Shown: positions 1 through 12,470, counted from the first letter of the stretch. The stretch is 64,000 nt of DNA from Rattus norvegicus (GCF_036323735.1 NC_086024.1:67452424-67516423), one strand, 5' to 3'. The notes: generated by a model from the letters alone, not told the origin. Translations and numbers: made by a program.

Positions 1-368
1 CTTTGATTGTGGTAACCCTTGCCTTGGGAAAAACTGTCCCATACCTCTTCTGCAGTCAGGTTCTGCACACACAGTCACTGGACATCTTTGGGATGACTGC
101 TGTGTTCTACCTAGCCAGGATTGTCACTAAACTCACAAATACCACCCAACAATCAGATTCTGACTACAAAGTGCTCAGGACACTCAAATTGCAGAGTTCA
201 TAATCATTTTTCAGAACTTTGAACTCACAAATACTTAATCACAAGACTACCAAGTACAGCTAAGCTGGACATTATGGAAAGCTTGGCAGAAATTGCTGCA
301 TTATTGTAAATAGTTTTACTGTGTTAGAGTTAAAACCTTTCATTTTTATTTAAACCAAAAGGGGGAAA
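1..368 (+). mobile_element. 3' end of endogenous retrovirus interior (fragment)
   Basis: This stretch leads directly into an LTR-like sequence. It ends in a purine run (about 357-368, AAAAGGGGGAAA) placed exactly like a retroviral polypurine tract before the LTR TG at 369. No long reading frame survives; the only open stretch is 66 codons and resembles nothing I recognise. It is inferred to be the non-coding or decayed 3' end of a proviral interior. The class is uncertain, and the element continues to the left of the window. Confidence 0.5.
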
Positions 369-929
<561 letters not shown>

Positions 930-1017
930 AGAATGCCGGAAAAGTCAAACCCTTATTCACAGGTTGGTGAGAGGACAAACTAGTACAGCCTCTATGTAAA
1001 TCACTATGAAGTTTTTG

Positions 1018-1415
1018 TATTCCTGGACATATACTCAAAGAACTTCATGCAATACCACTGTGACAGTTATATATCTGTGTTTATTGTGGCTCTATTCAAA
1101 ACTGCAAGGAAATGGAATCAGCCTAGCCATACAGATGAATTAATAATGAAACTTAGTACAAACACACAATGGGATTTTATTCAGCCATAACGAAAGTCAA
1201 AGTATAAAACATGTAGGTGGATGGATGGAACTGGAAAACACTCAGTGAAGTAACCCAGGCTTAGGAAGACAAATGTTGCTTATGGTCTTCTACATTGAGA
1301 TCTCATCATCTAATTTTTATATGCCCATCTGTATGTGTGAGTGGTTGTGGATAGAGGTTGGGAAACTCGAAAGTGGTCCATTAGAGAGCAGAAAGCAGCA
1401 TCAAGGAAGTGGATT
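1018..1415 (+). mobile_element. Old L1 (Lx-like) ORF2 3' end and 3' UTR fragment
   Basis: The stretch carries the decayed L1 C-terminal pattern: 'gacatatactcaaagaactt', then 'ggaaatggaatcagcctagcc', 'gggattttattcagccataa' and 'ggatggatggaactggaaaac'. A 3' UTR-like segment follows, up to the B2 insertion. It is a 5'-truncated, much mutated copy with no coding capacity. Confidence 0.8.
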
Positions 1416-1526
1416 AAGAAAGGCAGTGGATCCGATGCCCTCTTCTGGTGTGTGTGAAGACAGCTACAGTGTACTCACATACATAAAATAAATAAATCTT
1501 TAAAAAAAAAAAAGAAAGGCAGTGGA
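1416..1526 (+). mobile_element. B2 SINE, 5'-truncated, with target-site duplication
   Basis: The body 1431-1511 carries the B2 3' half ('gatgccctcttctggtgtgt', 'gaagacagctacagtgtact') and the tail AATAAATAAATC plus oligo-A. It is bracketed by a perfect 15-bp direct repeat (AAGAAAGGCAGTGGA at 1416-1430 and 1512-1526). That is the target-site duplication of an L1-driven insertion. The tRNA-derived pol III promoter half is missing, so the copy cannot be transcribed from its own promoter. Confidence 0.92.
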
Positions 1527-1529
1527 GTG

Positions 1530-1569
1530 CACACACAGATACACACACACACACACACACACACACACG
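1530..1569 (+). repeat. (CA)n microsatellite
   Basis: CA dinucleotide run with two interruptions, directly after the B2 target duplication. Confidence 0.95.
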
Positions 1570-3157
1570 ATTGCAAGTATCAATTTGGGGGAAACAGTAT
1601 AAATAGTTGGAGGGCAAGATGACTGGGAAAAGAGTAGGTTAAGGTGAGGATCCACCAAAACTAAGCATGTATGAAAATGCCGTAAGGAATTCTTAAGCTA
1701 TTTAACTTTTTATGCTACTTAAACAAATTTGAGAAAAAGAGTTATGAATAAGTGTTATTCAAAATCAAACTATTGGCAGGGTCACAGACCTAATAGATGC
1801 AGAGTTGCAACATCAGAAGCAAACATAGCTGCTATTCCTTCACTCTTTTCTCCATTGTGTGAGGATGTGTTACTGAATGTTAGACCTGAGTACACTCCCT
1901 TTGCTGTGTAGTTTCCTGGAGAGGATAAGGTATCATTAATTAAATTTAGGATTTGACTATTTAGTTTATCATATTTTGCATTAGTTGACAACTATCAGAA
2001 CTGTAGTCTGGCACACTGAATGCTTAAGTTGCCAAATGTAGAGCAAAAATTTACTTATTATTTCTGTGGCTGCACACTTAAAGAATTCGGAGGGAAGAGA
2101 ATACCGGACATGATGAGATTTTAATATTTTTCTTTGTGTTCTGGGAGATGGCAGCATTTAAAAATTCCACTGCAGTACTTCTAAAAAATGGTGTGGCAAC
2201 ATTTACCACTCATCTGTGTCTGTTCATCACTTTGCCTTGAAATGATCAACTCTTGTAGAATTTTCTCCCTGGCAAATAAGTGTTTCTATGTTCTCTCTCA
2301 ACTGTGAAACAAAGCAAGACAGAATTTCCTAAGAAGTAACCACTTCCAGTTCTCACTCCATGTTTTTGCTTCCATTTGTGAAAAGTTATTAAAATGTTCT
2401 TGCACTTTTTGTCTCTATGTCTAGACTCATATTCTATCAAAGCTTGTGACTTTTGCACAACCAGCTATCTTCATTCTTATTAAATTCAGGGCCCAGCCTA
2501 TGAAATGGTGCCTCTCATATTGAGGAGTTCTCAGTTCAATTAACAATTAATACAATCCCTCATAGATAAACCTACTGTCAGGTTCCAGAGAAACTTGGGA
2601 CAAATGGCTCACCATAACCATAATGTCTTTTATCATACCAAAGTGCAGTATGCCCACAAGGCTCACTCAGTATCTGTAGCTCCTCTCAGTTCTCCTCACC
2701 TTGCTTTCTACCTTAAACATTTCCAGTTCAAGACCAGTCAAGGTCTTCTTCCTCTACCTCCTCTTTTGTATAATGACCCTGACATTTTGGCCATGCACTC
2801 TGTTGGCTCTTGTGGTCCTTGACTCTTTTCTTGGTCTACTTGCCCTCTTTCCTTTTCTTCCTCTCTTTTTCCTTCCTCTCTCACTCCATCCCCTTCTCTC
2901 ATGGCTCTGTTTAGTCTAGATCTTTTCAGATACCTTAGGCAGTACTCTTTTTCATACATATAATAAAAAAACCTTCTCCTCAATAATAGCTAGAAATGAT
3001 CATGTTCTTATTTTCATCACTCACAAGTTAACTTTATCTAGATAATTTCTTACTATGACTCTTCTAGGATGATTTTAAGTAGTGTTAAACTGACAGGTAA
3101 TCCTAAGCAGAACATCTGTTTCTGTTCTTTAGTAAACTTATATGACTAAAAAATTAT
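1570..3157. other. No feature recognised (single-copy-like, AT-rich)
   Basis: Read on both strands, I see no repeat family, long open frame or splice-site-bounded coding segment. Open stretches are at most 81 codons and lie in pyrimidine-rich DNA (2740-2920). It could hold an old, unrecognisable repeat. Confidence 0.5.
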
Positions 3158-3159
3158 TT

Positions 3160-3303
3160 TGATTTCTCAAGACCTGGTTTCACTGTGTTGCCTTGGCTGT
3201 TCTGTACCTTACCCTGTTGACCAGGCTGGTCTCAAACCCAGAGGTACACATGTCTCTGTCTCCTGAGTGCTGGGATTAAAGGCATAAACAATCACATTTG
3301 GCT
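3160..3303 (-). mobile_element. B1 SINE (7SL-derived), antisense
   Basis: In reverse complement it shows the B1 order: 'cctttaatcccagcactcagg' region, 'gaccagcctgg', and the CTTGAGAAATC end. On the plus strand the markers are 'caggctggtctcaaac' (about 3222) and 'gtgctgggattaaaggc' (about 3266). Full-length but diverged; the A-tail is lost in AT-rich flank. Confidence 0.9.
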
Positions 3304-3305
3304 AA

Positions 3306-4302
3306 TTTGTATGATTTTTTAGCTGTAGATTTAAAATATAAATTCTTACTTAATAGTCCACAAATAAATACAAAATATATTGATTGCTAAATAAGTATTA
3401 AGAGACAGGAAATAAACATGCTCTGAATATTTTCAAAGGCCATTTGTTTGGACTGCCACCTGCTTCTGGAAAACTTTGAGGCAACTAAAGGAACTGGATG
3501 TCCAAGATGGTAAAGGACACAGATGGGAGATGAAGTAAGGGTACTCAAGAACTAAAATATGTCAGAGTTCAAACAGTCCTTTCAAAATGCTTTCCCCAGT
3601 GACCCAAGGGCATTCTCCTAGAAGTATCACTTTCTCTTGGTTCTAGCACCTATTCATAGCACTACCCTGAGGACCAAGCTTTGAATACATGTCCCCAAGG
3701 GATCTTTAAAGTCCAAAGTTCAGCAGATAGCAAGGCTCAGAGACATGAATTTCAGGCAGTCCTATTTCTATCGGGACTAGGTTCTCTTGATCTGACCTGC
3801 AACATTTCTTTGGAAGCCATTTTACTTCTTGTACTTCTTTTATATGACAGCTTTTGCTTAGAACACTGACCACATTCTCAGGACCCCAGGATTTTGGTCT
3901 ATTAGAAACAAGATGGGCCCTTAGCAACGGTGGCACATGTGGATTGGTTGATTTTCCTTCATTCAAACATAATGGAATACTCATATAATAAATGTCTCTC
4001 AAAACAGTGAGTGTCTGTCCTCAAACTTTCTCAATTAGTACTTCCAGCCCATGTACTCTAAGTAGCAGCCCTTACCTGTTAGACAAAGCAAGTACCAGGA
4101 GCTTAATTGACTTGGATATTAGAATCAAATTTTATTAGTTCAAATTACTTTAATTTGCCTAATTTGTTTAATCTTTGTGAACTCTGTTAAGTTCAGTTTA
4201 ACATCTTCTAAACTGTGGTGTCTGTCTGTCATCATTGATACATACTCAAATTGCCTCTGCAAAACAATGGACCTGGAAAACCAGGGCTTAAGAAGTACAG
4301 CT
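3306..4302. other. No feature recognised
   Basis: Single-copy-looking sequence. Open frames of 62 (+) and 98 (-) codons around 3680-4000 overlap on opposite strands and have no recognisable product. The first part of a long plus-strand open frame starting at 4177 lies here, but its L1 similarity only begins near 4303, so those codons are chance read-through. Confidence 0.5.
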
Positions 4303-5500
4303 ATTGTGCTAAGAGGAAAACTCATAGCGCTGAGTGCCTACAGAAAGAAACATGAAAGAGCATATGTCAGCAGCTTGACAGCACACCTAAGATCTCTAGA
4401 ACAAAAAGAAGCAAATACACCCAGGAGGAGTAGAAGGCAGGAAATAATCAAACTCAGAGCTGAAATCAACCAAGTAGAAACAAAAAGGACCATAGAAAGA
4501 ATCAACAGAACCAAAAGTTGGTTCTTTGAGAAAATCAACAAGATAGATAAACCCTTAGCCAGACTAACGAGAGGACACAGAGAGTGCGTCCAAATTAACA
4601 AAGTCAGAAATGAAAAGGGAGACATAACTACAGATTCAGAGGAAATTCAAAAAATCATCAGATCTTACTATAAAACCCTATATTCAACAAAACTTGAAAA
4701 TCTGCAGGAAATGGACAATTTCCTAGACAGATACCAGGTACCAAAGTTAAATCAGGAACAGATAAACCAGTTAAACAACCCCATAACTCCTAAGGAAATA
4801 GAAGCAGTCATTAAAGGTCTCCCAACCGAAAAGAGCCCAGGTCCAGACGAGTTTAGTACAGAATTCTATCAGACCTTCATAGAAGACCTCGTATCAATAT
4901 TATCCAAACTATTCCACAAAATTGAAACAGATGGAGCACTACCGAATTCCTTCTATGAAGCCACAATTACTCTTATACCTAAACCACACAAAGACCCAAC
5001 AAAGAAAGAGAACTTCAGACCAATTTCCCTTATGAATATCGACGCAAAAATACTCAATAAAATTCTGGCAAACCGAATCCAAGAGCACATCAAAACAATC
5101 ATCCACCATGACCAAGTAGGCTTCATCCCAGGCATGCAGGGATGGTTTAATATACGGAAAACCATCAACATGATCCATTATATAAACAAACTGAAAGAAC
5201 AAAACAACATGATCATTTCATTAGATGCTGAGAAAGCATTTGACAAAATTCAACACCCCTTCATGATAAAAGTCCTGGAAAGAATAGGAATTCAAGGCCC
5301 ATACCTGAACATAGTAAAAGCCATATACAGCAAACCAGTTGCTAACATTAAACTAAATGGAGAGAAACTTGAAGCAATCCCACTAAAATCAGGGACTAGA
5401 CAAGGCTGCCCACTCTCTCCCTACTCATTCCATATAGTTCTTGAAGTTCTAGCCAGAGCAATCAGACAACAAAAGGAGGTCAAGGGGATACAGATCGGAA
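4303..5500 (+). pseudogene. L1 ORF2 fragment: linker and first half of reverse transcriptase
   Basis: L1 ORF2p nicks DNA and reverse-transcribes L1 RNA at the cut. This piece lacks the endonuclease domain. It starts at the Arg-Gly-Lys-Leu-Ile-Ala-Leu block and runs into the reverse transcriptase. Visible landmarks are 'KSPGPDEFSTEFYQ', 'LIPKPHKDPTKKENFRPISL', the first catalytic aspartate in 'SLDAEKAFDKIQHP', and 'SGTRQGCPLSPY'. The frame is cut after 'IQIGK' by the inserted L1 3' end; about 30 foreign codons then lead to a stop at 5598. The Met at 4177 lies outside L1 similarity and is not a real start. Confidence 0.93.
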
Positions 5501-5780
5501 AGACTATACATGGACTGACCCTGGACTCTGACCTCATAGGTAGCAATGAATATCCTAGTAAGAGCACCAGTGGAAGGGGAAGCCCTGGGTCCTGCTAAGA
5601 CTGAACCCCCAGTGAACTAGACTGGTGGGGGGAGGGCGGCAATGGGGGGAGGGTTGGGAGGGGAACACCCATAAGGAAGGGGAGGGGGAGGGGATGTTTG
5701 CCCGGATACCGGGAAAGGGAATAACACTCGAAATGTATATAAGAAATACTCAAGTTAATAAAAAAAAAACTAACAGGAAA
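5498..5780 (+). mobile_element. Nested L1 3' UTR fragment inserted in ORF2
   Basis: The 118 bases from 5501 are identical to the 3' UTR of the host L1 itself (from 7984). The rest matches through the G-rich tract, AATAACACTCG and the A-tail (5761-5769). It is therefore a separate, severely 5'-truncated L1 insertion of about 270 bp that splits the RT domain just before the FADD motif. Flanks show only an imperfect duplication (acagatcggaaa against aacaggaaaa), so simple retrotransposition is likely but not proven. Confidence 0.88.
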
Positions 5781-5789
5781 AAAAAGAAG

Positions 5790-7468
5790 TCAAAATATCA
5801 CTATTTGCAGATGATATGATAGTATATTTAAGTGATCCCAAAAGTTCCACCAGAGAACTACTAAAGCTGATAAACAACTTCAGCAAAGTGGCTGGGTATA
5901 AAATTAACTCAAATAAATCAGTAGCCTTCCTCTACACAAAAGAGAAACAAGCCGAGAAAGAAATTAGGGAAATGACACCCTTCATAATAGACCCAAATAA
6001 TATAAAGTACCTCGGTGTGACTTTAACCAAGCAAGTAAAAGATTTGTACAACAAGAACTTCAAGACTCTGAGGAAAGAAATTGAAGAAGATCTCAGAAGA
6101 TGGAAATATCTCCCATGCTCATGGATTGGCAGGATTAATATAGTAAAAATGGCCATTTTACCAAAAGCGATCTACAGATTCAATGCAATCCCCATCAAAA
6201 TACCAATCCAATTCTTCAAAGAGTTAGACAGAACAATTTGCAAATTCATCTGGAAGAACAAAAAACCCAGGATAGCTAAAACTATCCTCAAGAATAAAAG
6301 GACTTCAGGGGGAATCACTATCCCTGAACTCAAGCAGTATTACAGAGCAATAGTGATAAAAACTGCGTGGTATTGGTACAGAGACAGACAGATAGACCAA
6401 TGGAATAGAATTGAAGACCCAGAAATGAACCCACACACCTATGGTCACTTGATTTTTGACAAAGGAGCCAAAACCATCCAATGGAAAAAAGATAGCATTT
6501 TCAGCAAATGGTGCTGGTTCAACTGGAGGTCAACATGTAGAAGAATGCAGATCGATCCATGCTTATCACCCTGTACAAAGCTTAAGTCCAAGTGGATCAA
6601 GGACCTCCACATCAAACCTGATACACTCAAACTAATAGAAGAAAAACTAGGGAAGCATCTGGAACACATGGGCACTGGAAAAAATTTCCTGAACAAAACA
6701 CCAATGGCTTATGCTCTAAGATCAAGAATCAACAAATGGGATCTCATAGAACTGCAAAACTTCTGTAAGGCAAAGGACACTGTGGTTAGGACAAAACGGC
6801 AACCAACAGATTGGGAAAAGATCTTTACCAATCCTACAACAGATAGAGGCCTTATATCCAAAATATACAAAGAACTCAAGAAGTTAGACCGCAGGGAGAC
6901 AAATAACCCTATTAAAAAATGGGGTTCAGAGCTAAACAAACAATTCACAGCTGAGGAATGCCAAATTGCTGAGAAACACCTAAAGAAATGTTCAACATCT
7001 TTAGTCATAAGGGAAATGCAAATCAAAACAACCCTGAGATTTCACCTCACACCAGTGAGAATGGCTAAGATCAAAAACTCAGGTGACAGCAAATGCTGGC
7101 GAGGATGCGGCGAAAGAGGAACATTCCTCCATTGTTGGTGGGATTGCAGACTGGTAAAAGCATTCTGGAAATCAGTCTGGAGGTTCCTCAGAAAATTGGA
7201 CATTGAACTGTCTGAGGATCCAGCTATACCTCTCTTGGGCATATACCCAAAAGATGCCCCAACATATAAAAATGACACGTGCTCCACTATGTTCATAGCA
7301 GCCTTAGTTATAATAGCCAGAAGCTGGAAAGAACCCAGGTGCCCTTCAACAGAGGAATGGATACAGAAAATGTGGTACATCTACACAATGGAATATTACT
7401 CAGCTTTCAAAAACAATGACTTTATGAAATTCATAGGCAAATGGTCGGAACTGGAAATATCATCCTGA
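5790..7468 (+). pseudogene. L1 ORF2 fragment: second half of RT, linker and Cys-rich C-terminus
   Basis: Open from the reverse-transcriptase active site (FADDMIVYLSDPK, encoded at about 5804-5842) to near the normal C-terminus. It includes the thumb region ('INSNKSVAFLYTKEKQAEKE'), 'WIGRINIVKMAILPKAIYRF' and the Cys/His cluster (CWRGCGERGTFLHCWWDC at about 7096-7149). Compared with the L1 at 29.5-33.3 kb, one base is lost in an A-run at about 7455, so the frame ends early at Glu-Ile-Ser-Ser. It has no start or endonuclease of its own. Confidence 0.93.
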
Positions 7469-7979
7469 GTGAGGTTACCCAATCACAGAAAAACACACAT
7501 GGTATGCACTCATTGATAAGTGGCTATTAGCCCAAATGCTTGAATTACCCTAGATGCCTAGAACAAATGAAACTCAAGATGGATGATCAAAATGTGAATG
7601 CTTCACTCCTTCTTTAAAAGGGGAACAAGAATACCCTTGGCAGGGAAGAGAGAGGCAAAGATTAAAACAGACACAGAAGGAACACCCATTCAGAGCCTGC
7701 TCCACATGTGGCCCATGCATATACAGCCATCCAATTAGACAAGATTGATGAAGCAAAGAAGTGCAGGCGGACAGGAGCCGGATGTACATTGCTCCTGAAA
7801 GACACAGCCAGAATACAGGAAACACAGAGGCGAATGCCAGCAGCAAACCACTGAACTGAGAATAGGACCCCCATTGAAGGAATCAGAGAAAGAACTGGAA
7901 GAGCTTGAAGGGGCTCGAGACCCCATATGTACAACAATGCCAAGCAACCAGAGCTTCCAGGGACTAAGCCACTACCTAG

Positions 7980-8240
7980 AGGCTATACATGGACTGACCC
8001 TGGACTCTGACCTCATAGGTAGCAATGAATATCCTAGTAAGAGCACCAGTGGAAGGGGAAGCCCTGGGTCCTGCTAAGACTGAACCCCCAGTGAACTAGA
8101 TTGTTGGGGGGAGGGCGGCAAGAGGGGGAGGATGGGGAGGGGAATACCCATAAAGAAGGGGAGGGGGAGGGGGATGTTTGCCTGGAAACCCGGAAAGGGA
8201 ATAACACTCGAAATGTATATAAAAATACTCAAGTTAATAA
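7980..8240 (+). other. L1 3' UTR with G-rich tract
   Basis: A non-coding tail downstream of ORF2. It contains runs of G3-G6 separated by short loops at about 8103-8172, followed by AATAACACTCGAAATG and the A-rich end. The same G-rich block occurs at 5624-5694 and, in reverse complement, at about 28810-28890. Such tracts in L1 3' UTRs are known to be able to form G-quadruplexes. Confidence 0.7.
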
Positions 8241-8262
8241 TAAAAAAAAATTTTAAAAAACG

Positions 8263-10713
8263 TTGGGACATTTTAAATATTACATGACTTCTAGATCAAA
8301 ATAATATTTACAGAACGAAGACTGCTTATTTAAAAATTTCCTATGTGGTAAGATCTGTCCACACCTTATCTGACTCGGAGCAAAAGGCTTCTGTTATTTT
8401 ACCCACATTCTCAAATAAATTCTATCCACTTGTGAAAAAAAAGTACAGCTATTTGTTTTTAATATTTTCTACATATAACACAACAACATGTGAAGTCCAA
8501 GAAACAAGAGAACTTTATTTCCATCAGACAATTCTCCTTTTTCAAAACAAAGCACCATCAGAAAAGCCTTTCATTTATTTAATCTTTGAAATGTTTGGGT
8601 ATTAGGGATTCTATAAACTCTGAGACTTGTAAATTCTTGGCAGGGCTTGTCTCATTATTTTGTCATTTTCTCTCAAGCTACGAAGAGATTTTTGACTAGC
8701 CCATGTTTAAATGTGTGTCTACAAATGTACGTGTTTATGTTGTGGGCAAAGAATCTGATCTTGTGACCACCAGAATTGCCACATCAATCTACATGAAATA
8801 CAGAAAACTTTTAGCATTACTAAAAGGAACAGAGGGAATTATTAGCAACTTTTGATTCTGAGAATGAGTGCTGAGGGGGAGACTTTTCTCAGTATACCTG
8901 TTTATCTATGCTTGATTGTAATACTATATTTTTCTTCAATACCAGCTTTATTTACGTCATTAATCTGTAATGGTAAATTGTTCGAATAATGCTGAACACA
9001 AATCACTGACTGATACAAATCAATACATATGAACGGATTTTTTTTTCAAACCTTGCTCCTCCTAGAGATTGAAGGTTAGAACTGTTAGAGTTCAAGAATC
9101 ACTACAGGAAGAACCCACACTTAAATATTATGCAAGAACAAAGAGCGTGTATTCTGCAGAAACAACCAGCATGCAGTGGCCACCACCACTTCAAAATGGC
9201 CACCCAGATAAAGACACTTGGGCCTCTTTTATAATAGGACAGCTATTAAATCACTTCTGATGTCAAAACTCCCATGAGAAATCTGTAAGTCTTCATGTGT
9301 CATGAGTTAATTGCTTCTGAGACAGCAAACAGGCATCTAAAACCTAAAGCACATTTCAAGAGGCTGTAAAACCATTCACCAAAGGTCGTAAAAAGGGAAT
9401 TAAGGATTTACTATAGGTGCAAGGACATAAGATAAAATATTGACTGGGTTTATCTATGCAAAACCTCAAGGATAACTTAGTTATGGTCTTTAATTCTCCA
9501 TGAACCTGTAGAGCTAGTAATAAATGATCAATGTTTACCCAGATAATTACTCTGTGCTGGGCAGCCCATTCTGTGGTTATTCGTTCATGACACAGGGGTG
9601 CAGACCATCTGGGACATCCTGACACCCATCAATGAGGTTTAGATTTTCTAACCCTAACAATATAACAATAAAATGTTTACCTTTCTTAAGTCTAAGTAAT
9701 TTTTCTTCTGTAGCTAACCTGACTGTCTGAGTGGATGTCCATGTAAACATTCTCCGTGGTAAACCTCTTATTCAATTTATGGCCTGAATTTATGTGCAAA
9801 CTTTTGATTAACTTTTTATCATGTTATCATGCTCTCTGAAAGACATACAAGTGCTGAGAACAAAGAGTGGAGACAGGCCACCCTCCCCTTTTTCTTTGAC
9901 TTCAACTTAGAGCCAGTTCCTGCAGAGATACAACAAAGGATACTTTACCTAGCCCCCAACCACCACACCACTTGCTGTTTTATTATACAATGCCAAACTG
10001 GAGGCTGCATCTTCTAGTCTCAGAACAACTCAGACAGGCAGGTCATCTTACAGAAGCAAAGTGACTTAGACTTAAGATAGACTTAAAATGGGCTGCCCAA
10101 CACAGATGGCCTATCCTGAGATAAGACATGTTCCATTCATGTGGCTATCTTTAGGCTGCACCTTAAGTGGGGGATTTTATTGTCTTGTTCCTGGATGTTG
10201 GAGTCATGGCCTAGTTTCTGAGTAGAGACAAAAATGGGATAAATAGAACCCTTTCATACCTCTTGTCAAAGATGGCATGTACCTTGAATGGGGAGGTTAT
10301 GAACTGGATCTGACATGAAGTCACCCTCTCTGAAGATTAGCTTTCATGGTACTAGAAGGTGCTTTGCAAACTCTAAGGGAGGAAGAAAGCCAATAGTTCT
10401 ACCCAGCTTTTATGCCTATGAACAACAAGAATGATCAGAAGGACTCCATATCCCCAAGGGTGCAATTGTGACACAATTGTGCAATTGTGAGATGTATCAC
10501 ATCTCAGTGATAACTAGCAGCTCTCTAATTGGACTTATAGTCACTGAACGAGAGGGAAATCAAGTCTGGTACTAGATATCTAGTCAATTACCCAGGGATA
10601 GTGAAGTCATGGATATTGGACGATGTCCTATAACCACCATTTAACTAAACTAGCATAATTACTATCTAGATCTTGCATATTTAACCTTTATAATCATAAA
10701 GAATCATAGATCT
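8263..10713. other. No clear feature (possible old retroviral DNA)
   Basis: I recognise no repeat family with confidence. There are AATAAA signals (about 9667) and open frames of no more than 89 codons. Two short perfect inverted repeats lie at 10463-10505. The compositional style of 9300-10400 would allow a decayed LTR retrotransposon interior, but nothing decisive is visible. Confidence 0.35.
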
Positions 10714-11290
10714 TGTTGGGGTCTGAAAAACCAAAACAATCCAAGCTGTCACAAGAGTCCATCAAAGCAAGATCTTTATTTGAATTAGGCAGTCTGAACT
10801 GACAATTCAGGGACATCTGCACAGATCTGAGAACTTTGAATGTGTATTTGAACATTCATCTTATTATTTAAGCAGATGACAAAATTTTATTGTACTCTGG
10901 CCACTACTGATCACTCAGAGCTGAAGAACAGACTCAGAAACAGAAGTGCAATTCTGAAGGGAAATAATACAGTATTTTTACAGGATGAGAGTACAAAGCA
11001 AGGGGTAATGGGATGACCTGTACCGTTGTCCAATCATATTTTGACACAAGGAGTTGAGCAAGTAAACATTGGTGACTGGGTTTTATCTAGGCCACTGGGT
11101 TTCAAGACCCTTGACTCATGGCTTTGGTGGTCAAGCTACCTCCTGAACTTCTGGCTCAAAACTCAGAAACAATAAGGGAACACAGGAGTGGGCAGGCTGT
11201 ACATAGTCAATTAAGTCATGACAGGAAATACATTTATGACTTGTGGACCTTAGTTTAGATATTAGCAACTTCCTTATGTCTTTTACTGGT
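10714..11290 (-). mobile_element. Probable ERV LTR, antisense
   Basis: The left edge TGTTGGGGTCTG (10714) is the complement of an LTR end '...CCCCAACA'. An antisense AATAAA (TTTATT at 10775-10780) lies about 60 bp inside it, the R/U5 spacing expected for an LTR. The right edge cannot be placed. No primer-binding-site complement is visible on its left, so it is a solo or 3' LTR. Confidence 0.5.
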
Positions 11291-11689
11291 TAATAGAAAA
11301 ACATGAAACATATAGAAACAGAAAAGGAGTTAGTTTCTGGGCCTGGGAACTTGAACTCAGTTTTGACCCTGTCAGCAAGGTGGAGGTCGTTCCTGAGACA
11401 GCTAGACTTGGGCAGCTGTCTCCTAACAGTCTTACTCCTAAGAAAGAAACTTCTCTTTGCAACAGATGGAGACAAAAAGCAAACAAACAAACCACAACTA
11501 ATCAAAACACAGAGAACATGTGACTGTGTGGTTCTGGGCCCCAGATGATTCATCAACAACATAACTCCTCTACATAAGGCTGAAGGATTATAGTGGAAGA
11601 GGGAACAGAAAGGCTGTAAGAATCAGAGGGTCACAATATCTACTGTGAAATTGTGTCTCCTCAAAATGTCAGAGAAGCTATACTTATGA

Positions 11690-11900
11690 GATTTTATCAA
11701 CCTGGCTACCTAAACATAACCTGAAGAAGGATGACATCAACAGAGAAGATAGCATGAAAATGAGAAATCTCACAAGAACCCAACCTTAGGCAATGAGCTA
11801 CAGGCTGAGAGAGGCAGAAATAGTCTTTCTGAGGGAAGAATCCCAAAATTGGTCATCCAATACCAAATGTCCAGTCCTGCACACACACTACACACACTGT
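11690..11900 (+). mobile_element. Possible old L1 3' UTR fragment
   Basis: The stretch 'gacatcaacagagaagatag' to 'gaacccaaccttaggcaatg' resembles a rodent L1/Lx 3' UTR block as I remember it. No tail or duplication is visible; recognition only. Confidence 0.35.
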
Positions 11901-11939
11901 TGTGTTTTATAAAAAAGATAAGGAGAGAAGGAATATGTT

Positions 11940-12094
11940 TGTTGGAGGTGTGATAAGGTATGGGTTCCATAGGCCCATGATGAGGCATTCTTTCCCTTTG
12001 AGGGACTAGCCACATGATGGTATAGCATAGAATAGAGTTTATTCAGGGCATGTGGAGAGAAATTGAGAGGGTGGTAGAGAGAGAAAGGGACACA

Positions 12095-12156
<62 letters not shown>

Positions 12157-12408
12157 GAGAAAGAGAGAGAGAGAGAGGGAGGAGAGAGAGACAGAGAGAG
12201 AGAGAGTAGAGGAGTAGAGGCTGGTCATGAGCATGTGGAGAGAGAGGGGTGGAGGGGAATGGAGAGAGAGGAGAAGGAATGAGAGAGCAGAGGAAGAGCT
12301 AGAAGACAAGAGAGATCGGAGAGGGTAAGCAGTCCCTTTCATAGTGAGTCAAGCATACCTAGATATTGCCAGATAACTGTGGGGTGGATCTCAGACAAAA
12401 TGCTAACA
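11940..12408 (-). mobile_element. ERV LTR, antisense, with TG...CA ends and purine-rich interior
   Basis: In reverse complement it starts TGTTAGCATTTTGTC (12408) and ends ...CCTCCAACA (11940). An antisense AATAAA lies at 12038-12043. The U3 interior has become a CA and GA microsatellite. About 470 bp, no recognisable retroviral interior beside it, hence probably solo. No matching flanking duplication was found; the right side abuts a CA repeat. Confidence 0.6.
12091..12327 (+). repeat. (CA)n(GA)n and GA-rich low complexity
   Basis: CA run 12091-12112, pure GA run 12112-12148, then imperfect GA/GGA purine DNA up to about 12327. Antisense frames through it encode Ser/Leu runs and are artefacts. 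Confidence 0.95.
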
Positions 12409-12431
12409 CACACACACACACACATTACACA

Positions 12432-12468
<37 letters not shown>
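12407..12468 (+). repeat. (CA)n microsatellite
   Basis: CA dinucleotide run with a short ATTACACAC interruption, directly at the LTR edge. Confidence 0.95.

Positions 12469-12469
<1 letters not shown>

Positions 12470-12470
<1 letters not shown>

Larger units (their letters stand above)
4303..8262 (+). mobile_element. Rat-type LINE-1, 5'-truncated, interrupted by a second L1
   Basis: The element starts within ORF2 (between endonuclease and reverse transcriptase) and runs through the ORF2 end near 7468, a 3' UTR with a G-rich tract and a short A-rich tail at about 8240-8262. Its sequence is very close to the L1s at 28.7-34.1 kb and 61.3-64 kb, so it is a young family. A fragment of another L1 3' end sits at 5498-5780. 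I could not find a convincing outer target-site duplication. Confidence 0.95.

Noticed and set aside
9060..10400. VL30- or ERV-like interior
   Set aside because: Style is suggestive, but I could not point to an LTR pair, primer site or polymerase motif.
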